64,000 nt of DNA from an uncultured Dorea sp. (GTDB taxonomy: Bacteria > Bacillota > Clostridia > Lachnospirales > Lachnospiraceae): the NCBI GenBank assembly GCA_910584095.1, contig CAJTYU010000012.1:1-64000 (forward strand). Reading direction: 5' to 3'. Of this stretch, positions 15,560 through 23,347 are shown in pieces; the stretch's first letter is position 1; every line of letters starts with the position of its first letter. The position numbers and the translations under genes were made by a program. The notes below the pieces were generated by a model, which was given only the letters and a program-made list of their open reading frames with translations, searched no databases and was not told the DNA's origin.

Positions 15560-16839
15560 TTACAGCATATCAAGTATTTCAGCTACAGCCCCTCCAACAC
15601 ATTTAGCAAGAATAGGAGGCACAGCATTCCCGATCATAATATATGTATCTGTCTGATTCCCTATAAAATCAAAATCATCATCAAAGGATTGTATTCTTGC
15701 AGCCTCTCTCGGAGTAATATCCCTACATTGCTTCGGATCATAGTGAATAAATCTATTACCGTCACGATCCAAATGCGAAATAATAGTTGTACTTGGCTCA
15801 TCCTTCCGCAAGACATGATACCTATGTATCGGAGATTTTGCACCAACACGTTCTTCATACAACTCACTAAGAGATTTGCTATCAGCATACTTATTTTCCC
15901 CTGACAATATATCTTCCGCAAGCATTCCATATATTTCCACATCGCGAAGACTATGATGCCGGGCCTTATGCCATGTTATATTGCACTCTGATTTTGTGTA
16001 TCCTATTCTCTTTAAAGATGTTTTTTCAGTGATTATCGGATAAAGCGCCGGAAGATCTCCTATTGCTTCTTCCACAGTCTTTTTCGTTTTTGATTTGTAT
16101 TTTGGCAAAATATTTTTGTAAAAATCATGCAATATTTCCTGTGGTTTTTCACAGATATTCTTCCTAATTCCAAGAATAATCAATCGTTCCCTATGCTGGG
16201 GAACACCATAATCACTTGCATTTATTTTTGCATACGCTTTCAAATCATCTACTATCTCATACCCAATACCTTCAAAGCCTTGACGAATTAACCTTGTTAT
16301 CGGAGTTCCATCTGGCATAGCACTTAACAATCCCGGCACATTTTCAAATATAAATACCTTGGGCTTATATCGATTTACTACATTCAAATAATGTTCAAAC
16401 AAATAATTTCTGTAGTCATCTTTCATACCATTCTCATCTCTAACACGTCCTGCTACAGAATATGCTTGGCATGGGGGGCCGCCAATAATAATATCTATAC
16501 CACCAGCTTTATCTACAAAATAATCAAGCCCTTTTCCGTTACCGTAAGGTCCTGTTTTATATCGGCTATGCTTACCATTTGGAAGTATTTCTCGTGATGG
16601 AACGTAGAATCATCACTCCAACCATAATATAGTTCTTCCTCTCGCTGGATATCAAAGCACATTACCCTGTCCTCGGCATCTTCAATTTTCCACTTTGTTT
16701 TCAGTCGATGAACTAACGTCCGAACTTGCGGCTGCAACCACTCGACAGCCGCAATATCTTCATATCGTCCACTTTGTAAGAACCCATCCTCAAGACCGCC
16801 ACAACCAGCAAACAAATCTATCATCTTATAAAGCATCAT
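15560..16839 (-). pseudogene. C5 cytosine methyltransferase, interrupted by a one-base frameshift
   Basis: Two reading frames together make one Dcm-type protein of about 426 aa. Frame 1 (16839 to a stop at 16513) has motif I DLFAGCGGLEDGF. Frame 2, open from about 16608 to 15560, continues with YVPSREILPNGKHSRYKTG, the catalytic motif IV GGPPCQAYS, motif VI FENVPGLL, motif VIII QHRERLIILGI and motif X GNAVPP. The frames join cleanly at GATGATTCTAC (plus 16601-16614) if one T is restored, giving SDDFYVPS. As written, no single frame contains both motif I and the PCQ loop, and the first ATG of frame 2 (16426) lies after PCQ. Either a sequencing error, a real inactivating mutation, or programmed slippage. 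It is the second methyltransferase of the restriction operon. Confidence 0.88.
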
Positions 16840-16852
16840 ATTTCCTCTTTAA

Positions 16853-17932
16853 TCAAATATATTTTTTTAGCTGTTCAGCTATTACCTGTCCGAGCAAAGG
16901 TGGTACGGCATTTCCAACTTGTTTAAACTGCTCAGACTGATTTCCATAAAAAATAAAATCATCTGGGAAACTTTGCAATCTCGCACTTTCTCTAACAGTT
17001 GGAATACGATTCCACTTATAATGAAAATGCGACCTATGTCCTGTATTAATTGTCAATGACGGTTTTTTACTATTGTATCTTGTAAGCGCCTCATGATATT
17101 TATACAACCCCCTATATTCATCTGGCAATGCTAGATAATTTTTACCTTCCGGTACCAAAGCAATCATCTTCCTAGTTTTTTCTATTGGAACACTGCCCAC
17201 ATGATTATACACTTTCAACGATTGCTTTCTCATAAGCCTCTGATAATCAGATTTGGGTTCTGTCATATAATCCTGCACTTTTTCTCCTCGAACAATTTCA
17301 CCTTTATCGGTCTGAAGACTCGGAAGATCAGAAATAGCTTCTTCGCAAGTAATATAATGTGCCGGATCTAGCATAGCTTCTGGAAAGCAAAATTCATCCA
17401 CCAAATCACGCAAACCAACGAAAAACACTCTTTTTCTAATTTGAGGTACTCCATAATCTGGAGCAAATAATACTTTAGGCACCATTTTATATCCTATAGC
17501 TCTAAAATCGTCAATAACACGCCTTGCCCCAACACCTCCATTTGCCTCTATCATTGCCAATACATTTTCCAATAACACGGCTTTGGGACGCAAGCGCTCT
17601 GTTAATTTAACCATAGCAATATATAAAAAGTTTCTTTTATCATTTATATCCATTTTTCCAGCATACGAAAAACCTTGGCATGGCGGTCCGCCTACTAAAA
17701 CATCCAAATTATCTATATTTCTTTCTTTTAAAAAATCTACAATTTTTTCTATATTCTCATGATTATACAAATCCAATTTCATTGCAGTGGCTGAGCCGTG
17801 ATTCTTCTGAAAAGTTTCTAGTGCAGCATCATCATAGTCAATTCCCAAGACCACATCATACCCGGCATCAAGAAATCCTTTAGATAATCCACCTGCTCCA
17901 CAAAACAAGTCAACTACTTTATAATTCTGCAT
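16853..17932 (-). CDS. C5 cytosine-specific DNA methyltransferase
   Basis: 359 aa, intact. Motif I VDLFCGAGGLSKGF, motif IV GGPPCQGFSYAGK with the catalytic Cys, motif VI LLENVLAMIE, motif VIII PQIRKRVFFVGL, and motif X GNAVPPLLGQ; the target recognition domain lies between VIII and IX. It transfers a methyl group from SAM to C5 of cytosine. It precedes the second, frameshifted methyltransferase by 13 bases. Two C5 enzymes in one system usually means an asymmetric recognition site, each enzyme handling one strand, as in LlaJI. Sequence specificity cannot be read from the protein. Confidence 0.93.
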   Translation of the reverse strand: MQNYKVVDLFCGAGGLSKGFLDAGYDVVLGIDYDDAALETFQKNHGSATAMKLDLYNHENIEKIVDFLKERNIDNLDVLVGGPPCQGFSYAGKMDINDKRNFLYIAMVKLTERLRPKAVLLENVLAMIEANGGVGARRVIDDFRAIGYKMVPKVLFAPDYGVPQIRKRVFFVGLRDLVDEFCFPEAMLDPAHYITCEEAISDLPSLQTDKGEIVRGEKVQDYMTEPKSDYQRLMRKQSLKVYNHVGSVPIEKTRKMIALVPEGKNYLALPDEYRGLYKYHEALTRYNSKKPSLTINTGHRSHFHYKWNRIPTVRESARLQSFPDDFIFYGNQSEQFKQVGNAVPPLLGQVIAEQLKKYI

Positions 17933-17946
17933 TGTATGCCACTCCT

Positions 17947-18156
17947 CTAATCTGCTATTTCTTCACTGATGTCAAAGTCAATGGCGTTCTTCTTGCAATA
18001 CCCATCTATCAGTTTCATTGTCTTTAAATTAGGTTTCGCTTTGCCAGTCTCCCACCTATTCACTGTTGCATATGATACCCCTATTTCTTTTGCAAAATCT
18101 TCTTGTGTTAAAAAAGCCTTACGACGTATACGCTTAATGTCCTCAGAAAAACTCAT
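17947..18156 (-). CDS. XRE-family regulator of the restriction operon, 69 aa
   Basis: Single HTH_3 domain protein (DIKRIRRKAFLTQEDFAKEI, VSYATVNRWETGKAKPN). Start at the ATG 18156, with AAGAGGTG upstream. The stop is 14 bases before the first methyltransferase, so it leads the operon. Size and position match controller (C) proteins or repressors that time methyltransferase and nuclease expression in type II restriction systems. Probable binding sites are the repeats at 18292-18356 or sequences around the promoter at 18206-18234. Confidence 0.88.
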   Translation of the reverse strand: MSFSEDIKRIRRKAFLTQEDFAKEIGVSYATVNRWETGKAKPNLKTMKLIDGYCKKNAIDFDISEEIAD

Positions 18157-18205
18157 TATATCCACCTCTTAATTATCTCATCAAAATACGCACTGCAACA
18201 GCATT

Positions 18206-18234
18206 ATTATAACTCATACCAATCATTTAAGCAA
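18206..18234 (-). promoter_or_regulatory. Promoter of the XRE-methyltransferase-McrBC operon
   Basis: Minus strand TTGCTT (18234-18229), 17-base spacer, TATAAT (18211-18206). The start site would fall about 40 bases upstream of the XRE ribosome site. The -10 is consensus; the -35 is weaker, leaving room for regulation by the XRE protein. Confidence 0.65.
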
Positions 18235-18291
18235 CATTTATATAACATTTCATTGTACTTTTAAATCTACGGAGGCTCGTATAAAGTTTGT

Positions 18292-18356
18292 GTTTTGCAA
18301 TTTAATATACTTTCGCCATACATTTATACTTTTGCCATATTTTATTTTCTTTTGCC
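18292..18356. repeat. Phased CTTTYGCC direct repeats
   Basis: Direct repeats on the plus strand: CTTTCGCCATA from 18310, CTTTTGCCATA from 18329, CTTTTGCCAAA from 18349, and a degenerate GTTTTGCA from 18292. Spacing is 18-20 bases, close to two helical turns, so a protein could bind all on one face. A further CTTTCGCCAAA is at 18642. They lie 60-120 bases upstream of the restriction operon promoter. Possible operator array or iteron-like element. Confidence 0.5.
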
Positions 18357-18770
18357 AAATAGTGCATACATTAAGCTACCCCCTTAACCTATCCAAAAGG
18401 ACAAAACGGGATTTTTTGTCTGCTAAAAGTGACGTTCTATTATGTAAATTTTAACCCTATGTAACCGCAGAAATGCCCAGTTTACGGGCTTTTTCGCCCC
18501 TCCCGTTGATGCCAAGGTCAGAGTCTTAACACCGTAGATTATCAAAAAATATATTTACCATATTTATAACAAAATGGCATCACATCTCCAGTTAATGAAA
18601 ATGCAATGCCACTGTTTCTTCTATTTTTGCGAAAACATATCCTTTCGCCAAAATGTATATCTTCCGTTCCCCACAGCCTATCCCCCTGGGTAAATCAATT
18701 CCCTCATACCTATTCTGCGGAAACTGAAACACACATCCATTTTTGTCCCAAATCGGCGGAAAACTTTGAT

Positions 18771-20141
18771 TTACGGGGCTTTTCTCGTCAGCAGAGCCAC
18801 CGTTTCCACATGATACGTCCCCGGGAACAAATCAATCCCTCCAACTCGTTCCACCCGGTACCCTCGCCCTTGCAGCATCTCCAGATCTCTCGCCAAACTT
18901 GTCGGCTTACAGGCAATGTACACCATCCTCTCCACCCCAAAATTCGTTATCTTCTCCAATGCCTTCGGATGCACTCCGTCCCTCGGCGGATCCAGCACGA
19001 TCAGATCCGGCACCTCACCCAGTTCATCAATCACCTTCAGCACATCCCCAGCCCAGAAGCTGCAGTTATCAAGCCCATTCAGCTTGGCATTCTCTTTCGC
19101 CGCCCCAACAGCTTCCTCCACAATTTCCACGCCGGTCACCTTCCTTGCCACAGGCGCCAGTATCTGGGCGATCGTCCCGGTTCCGCTATACAAATCAAAG
19201 ATCACTTTATCTCTCGTATCCCCGATATATTCCCTTACCTTCTCATAGAGCATCTCCGCCCCCAGCGAGTTGGTCTGGAAAAATGAAAATGACGTTATCT
19301 TAAATTTCAGTCCCAGCAGTTCTTCATAGAAATAATTCTGTCCATACAAAACTTCCGTTCCTTCATCCTTCACAGCATCCGCGACGCTGTCATTCCTTGT
19401 CTGCAGAATCCCGGCGATCCGCCCGGACAGTTCAAGTCCCAGCAGCGCGTTTACCCAGCCTGCCCCGTCAAATCCCTCATACTGTGTAGTGGTAATCAGA
19501 TCGATCAGAATCTCTCCTGTTTTTACCGCCTTTCTCACCAAAAGATGCCGGAAAAAACCGGTATGTTTCATCCTGTGATAATAGGGCAGCCCACTTTTCT
19601 CCGCATATTCCAGCGTACATTTCAGTATGCTCCTATAATCCTCGTCCACGATCCGGCATTCCGGCACGGAAACGATATCGTGAAAGCTCCCCCGCTTATG
19701 CATCCCCAGCGCCATCGGGCCGCATTTATATTCATCCCCAAAGGAAAATTCCATCTTATTGCGGTAACCAGTCTTCACCGGGCTTGGTAAAATCCCTTCC
19801 CAGATATAGCTTCCATTCACCGCCTCATCCATCATCGATTTTACCTGATCAGACTTCATCTGCAGCTGCTGTTCATAAGGAATGTTCTGGTAAGTACATC
19901 CGCCGCAGGCTCCAAAATGTGGGCACTGGGACGGTATTTCTATAGGAGACGGCTCGATTACCGACAAAATCCTTCCCTCCGCCTTCCCTTTTCGTATCTT
20001 ATTAACCGCTATACACAGCTTCTGCCCCGGTATGGCATTTTTTACCACAACGCGCTGTTCTTCACCTTCCACCGCAGCAATTCCTTTATTTGGAAATTCC
20101 ACCTTCGTAACAATTCCTTCTACTATCTGTCCCTTTTTCAT
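18771..20141 (-). CDS. rlmD: 23S rRNA (uracil-5-)-methyltransferase RlmD/RumA
   Basis: 456 aa. N-terminal TRAM domain (residues 1-60), Fe-S cluster cysteines in CPHFGACGGCTYQ, SAM-binding DLYSGTGTIAQILAP, LDPPRDGVHP, and the catalytic Cys in YIACKPTSLARDL. C terminus HVETVALLTRKAP. It methylates a uracil at C5 in 23S rRNA (m5U1939 in E. coli; Firmicute homologues may act on other or additional sites). The 3' end faces the accessory region; rumA 3' ends are known insertion points for some streptococcal integrative elements. The gene itself is complete. Confidence 0.92.
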   Translation of the reverse strand: MKKGQIVEGIVTKVEFPNKGIAAVEGEEQRVVVKNAIPGQKLCIAVNKIRKGKAEGRILSVIEPSPIEIPSQCPHFGACGGCTYQNIPYEQQLQMKSDQVKSMMDEAVNGSYIWEGILPSPVKTGYRNKMEFSFGDEYKCGPMALGMHKRGSFHDIVSVPECRIVDEDYRSILKCTLEYAEKSGLPYYHRMKHTGFFRHLLVRKAVKTGEILIDLITTTQYEGFDGAGWVNALLGLELSGRIAGILQTRNDSVADAVKDEGTEVLYGQNYFYEELLGLKFKITSFSFFQTNSLGAEMLYEKVREYIGDTRDKVIFDLYSGTGTIAQILAPVARKVTGVEIVEEAVGAAKENAKLNGLDNCSFWAGDVLKVIDELGEVPDLIVLDPPRDGVHPKALEKITNFGVERMVYIACKPTSLARDLEMLQGRGYRVERVGGIDLFPGTYHVETVALLTRKAP

Positions 20142-20203
20142 ATCCGCACCATTCCTATGTCATAGATCTCAATCCAATTTACCAATATATCCATATATCC
20201 GCA

Positions 20204-20231
20204 GAAAAAGGCACTTCTCATCGAAGTGCCT
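20204..20231 (-). terminator. Terminator after the acidic membrane protein gene
   Basis: AGGCACTTC (20209-20217) and GAAGTGCCT (20223-20231) form a perfect 9-base stem; the minus strand continues with TTTTTC. It lies 24 bases after the stop of the 85-aa gene. Confidence 0.85.
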
Positions 20232-20255
20232 CTGTCTTTCATCCATCACTATTGC

Positions 20256-20513
20256 TTACGCCTGATCATCTTCGTTGAAGAAATCATCGTCGAAGTCATC
20301 TTCAAAATCTTCCTCGAAATCCTCCAGATAATCCGGGGTAAGGAAACAATATACTGCATAAGCGATTGCTGCAACTGCTGCGATCGTTCCGATTACTGCA
20401 AGAATAATGAGAATTGTCTTACACTGCTTCTCCTCTTCCTCTTTCTTGTGGATCAAATCATTCAGCTTAGATGCTGCAAGAACCTCTTCAATCTTGTTCC
20501 TGTTAATGTTCAT
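20256..20513 (-). CDS. Small membrane protein with acidic C-terminal tail, 85 aa
   Basis: Residues 1-30 are charged and helical, 32-58 form one transmembrane segment (ILIILAVIGTIAAVAAIAYA), and the last 25 residues are almost entirely Asp, Glu and Phe (EDFEDDFDDDFFNEDD). GGAG precedes the ATG. It has its own terminator. No family recognised. The tail strongly resembles that of the 99-aa protein at 63440. Likely cytosolic tail, with a scaffold or cation-binding role guessed only. Confidence 0.75.
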   Translation of the reverse strand: MNINRNKIEEVLAASKLNDLIHKKEEEEKQCKTILIILAVIGTIAAVAAIAYAVYCFLTPDYLEDFEEDFEDDFDDDFFNEDDQA

Positions 20514-20657
20514 ACTCCCGCTCCTTTCTCCTGCGCTTGTCTAATAACATTTTATTGGTTTTATTATAACACCAACCTGCTAAGATTACTACATTTTTTT
20601 ATGGAAAATCACTGCTATCTGGAATAATCGGAATTATTTAGTTTCGCGCCGGCTCGT

Positions 20658-22892
20658 CTACTCCTCGATTTTTTTTAATTTTGCAAATTTTGCAAACATT
20701 TTTTTTCTTCCTGCCGCATCAAATTCCACCGTAACCTCATAATCCCTTCCTCCCTCGGTAATTCCTGTGACCAATCCGTCGCCGAATTTGATATGATGCA
20801 CTCTGTCTCCTACATCGTACCCCGGTCCGCCGCTCTCTGCCACCTTAAACTGCTGCACCGGTCTGATCTGAAACGCCTTGCTCCGGAAGCTCTGTTTTGC
20901 ATTCCGGTACACATTGCGGTACTCCGGTTCTGGTTTTTCCTTTTGAAATACTTCTCCGTCCGACAGATATTCTTCCGGAATCTCCTTCAGAAACCGGGAT
21001 ATTTTGTTATACTGCATTTCTCCGCGGACCATCCGCCGTCTTGCGCAGGTCAGCGTAAGTCCCTGTTTCGCTCTTGTAATCCCCACATAGCAGAGCCTTC
21101 GCTCCTCCTCAATCTCATCGCCGTCGTCAGAAGTAATGCTCAGATAGCTTGGGAATATCCCGTCCTCCATTCCCGCCAGATATACATACGGAAATTCCAA
21201 TCCCTTTGCACTATGTAAAGTCATGAGCATCACATAATCGCTTTCCTCGTTCAGACTGTCAATATCCGCCACAAGCGCCACTTCCTCCAGAAATCCGCTG
21301 AGCGTAATGGGCTCCCCCTGTTCTGCGCACTGTTCCTCATAGGCGATGATCTTATTTTTCAGCTCGTCGATATTTTCCAGCCTAGCCTCCGCTTCCAGCT
21401 CTCCTTCACCCTTCAGCTCTTCAATATAGCCGGTTTCCTCTAAAATCTCATCCACAAGCTCGGAAACGCACAGCTTCCCGGCATCCGCTTTAAAATGCTC
21501 GATCAGCGCCGCAAACGACTCCAGTCTCGCCTTCCCCCGGCCGATATTGGGAATATGCTCCACGCCAAGCAAAGCCTCGTAAAAACCCAGCTCCCTTGCC
21601 AGCGCGTATTCCTGAACCCGGTTAATGCTTGTCAGTCCGATGCCCCGCTTCGGCACATTGACAATCCGGCGAACCGCGATATCATCCTTTGCATTATCAA
21701 TGGTTTTCAGATAAGCCAGAACATCCTTAATTTCCCTGCGGGCATAGAAATTGATTCCGCCCACAATCCGGTAAGGAATATTGGCGGTCACAAATTTTTC
21801 CTCAAACACGCGGGACTGTGCATTTGTCCGATAAAGAATAGCAAAATCATGGCAGGCCGCCGTCCCTTCATTTACCTGTTTCCGGATATCGTCCACAATA
21901 TATTCCGCCTCGTCATAACCGGAATCAAACTGGCGCAGGCCGATCTTTTCCCCCTCGCCGTTATCAGTCCAGAGCGTCTTGTCTTTTCTGCCCCGGTTAT
22001 GGCGGATTACCGTATTCGCCGAATTCAAAATATTTCCCGTAGAACGGTAATTCTGCTCCAGCTTAATCACCTTCGCATCCTCAAATACCTGTTCATAATC
22101 CAGAATATTTTTAATATTAGCGCCTCGGAATTTATAAATAGACTGGTCGTCGTCGCCCACCACGCAGAGGTTCCGGTATTTCCCCGCCAGCAGTCTTACA
22201 AACCAGAACTGCACGGTATTGGTATCCTGATATTCATCCACCATAATATAGCGGAATCGCTCCTGATAATAATCCAGCACCTCTGCCTGCGTCTGAAACA
22301 GCTGTACCGTCTTTAGCAGCAGATCGTCAAAATCCAGCGCGTTATTCGCCCGCATCTGCTTCTCATATTCCTCATATACCGAAGCGATTTTCTGCCGTCC
22401 AAAATCCCCCTCCGCTCTTACCTTAAATTCCTCCGGCGTAATCATCTCATTCTTTGCCGAAGAAATAGCCGACATGAGATTTCTTTCCTTATAAATTTTT
22501 GTATCGACATTCAAATGCTTGCAGATATCCTTCATTAATGTCTTCTGATCGTCCGTATCATAAATTGTAAAGCTTGTATCATACCCCAGCAGATCAATAT
22601 GCCTTCTCAAAATCCGCACGCAGGCAGAATGAAAAGTACTCACCCAGATGCTTTCCGCGCCGTATCCTACGATGCGGTCCACACGCTCCCGCATTTCTCC
22701 CGCAGCCTTATTAGTAAAGGTTATGGCAAGAATATTCCATGGATTAACTCCCTTTTCCTCGATTAGATATGCAATCCTGTGTGTCAAAACCCTTGTTTTT
22801 CCTGAACCTGCGCCAGCAAGAACCAGAAGCGGCCCTTCTGTGTGCTGCACCGCTTCCCGCTGGGGCTCGTTTAATGTATCCAAATCAATCAT
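20658..22892 (-). CDS. pcrA: UvrD/PcrA-type ATP-dependent DNA helicase
   Basis: 744 aa, normal length. Superfamily 1A motifs in order: motif I LVLAGAGSGKTRVLTHR, motif Ia AITFTNKAAGEMRERV, motif II MVDEYQDTN, motif III VVGDDDQSIYKFRGA, motif IV VIKLEQNYRSTGNI, motif V LMTLHSAKGLEFPYV and motif VI RRLCYVGITRAKQGL. The C-terminal RVHHIKFGDGLVTGI is the Tudor-like domain of PcrA that contacts RNA polymerase. Start ATG follows GAGGATAACA. Essential helicase in repair and in clearing transcription complexes. Confidence 0.96.
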   Translation of the reverse strand: MIDLDTLNEPQREAVQHTEGPLLVLAGAGSGKTRVLTHRIAYLIEEKGVNPWNILAITFTNKAAGEMRERVDRIVGYGAESIWVSTFHSACVRILRRHIDLLGYDTSFTIYDTDDQKTLMKDICKHLNVDTKIYKERNLMSAISSAKNEMITPEEFKVRAEGDFGRQKIASVYEEYEKQMRANNALDFDDLLLKTVQLFQTQAEVLDYYQERFRYIMVDEYQDTNTVQFWFVRLLAGKYRNLCVVGDDDQSIYKFRGANIKNILDYEQVFEDAKVIKLEQNYRSTGNILNSANTVIRHNRGRKDKTLWTDNGEGEKIGLRQFDSGYDEAEYIVDDIRKQVNEGTAACHDFAILYRTNAQSRVFEEKFVTANIPYRIVGGINFYARREIKDVLAYLKTIDNAKDDIAVRRIVNVPKRGIGLTSINRVQEYALARELGFYEALLGVEHIPNIGRGKARLESFAALIEHFKADAGKLCVSELVDEILEETGYIEELKGEGELEAEARLENIDELKNKIIAYEEQCAEQGEPITLSGFLEEVALVADIDSLNEESDYVMLMTLHSAKGLEFPYVYLAGMEDGIFPSYLSITSDDGDEIEEERRLCYVGITRAKQGLTLTCARRRMVRGEMQYNKISRFLKEIPEEYLSDGEVFQKEKPEPEYRNVYRNAKQSFRSKAFQIRPVQQFKVAESGGPGYDVGDRVHHIKFGDGLVTGITEGGRDYEVTVEFDAAGRKKMFAKFAKLKKIEE

Positions 22893-22984
22893 TGTTATCC
22901 TCGCTAAATAATTTCTTCTTATATTATCGTATCTTTCCGCCGGAAAAGAGCCGCAGCCAGATTCAGGCCGCGCATCCTTCCCAT

Positions 22985-23239
22985 TTATTTTAACCGCAAT
23001 GCCCGCTCCATATCTTTCTTGTAAATGATAATCTCATATCGATACATTTCCTCCGCCGAAACCCCTGCGCTTCCCATATTTCCACGAACGGTCCCCCTCG
23101 TTCCGCCCCATTGTCCAAGACGGTTCTCCACCTTATGCTTATAAGGAATCTGATTCTGCTCTAATATCTCCCTGCGCCGGTTAAATTCTTTTAAATCATT
23201 TCCCGACCAGTAAATTTCCGAATTTATCAATGTAAACAT
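22985..23239 (-). CDS. Hypothetical protein, 84 aa, near the Hsp70 pair
   Basis: ATG at 23239 follows AAGGAG with a good spacer; an upstream frame to 23320 has no such site. The product starts MFTLINSEIYWSGNDLKEFN and has a conserved-looking basic and Gly-rich middle (LGQWGGTRGTVRGNMGSAG) before YRYEIIIYKKDMERAL. The C-terminal strand-helix resembles a small ferredoxin-like fold. It ends 92 bases before pcrA. No family recognised. Confidence 0.6.
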   Translation of the reverse strand: MFTLINSEIYWSGNDLKEFNRRREILEQNQIPYKHKVENRLGQWGGTRGTVRGNMGSAGVSAEEMYRYEIIIYKKDMERALRLK

Positions 23240-23347
23240 ACGATTTCTCCTTCCAAAGGACGCTGCGGCAGTAACTGCGCCAATCAAATTATACCGCAGG
23301 CCCTTCGTTAACACAAACATAAAATTTCAAGACGAAGATGTCTACTT

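Larger units (their letters stand above)
18157..18770. other. Gene-free stretch between the restriction operon and rlmD
   Basis: 614 bases, very AT-rich up to about 18420. It holds the restriction operon promoter (18206-18234) and the CTTTYGCC repeats (18292-18356, with a further copy at 18642-18649). No coding frame with a ribosome site was found. A small plus-strand stretch at 18476-18540 has higher GC and may be a fragment of older mobile DNA. Expected location of the right end of the mobile element, because rlmD begins the conserved block. Confidence 0.5.

Noticed and set aside
18476..18545. Plus-strand coding fragment near the island edge
   Set aside because: Short frames without start or ribosome site; no recognisable product.
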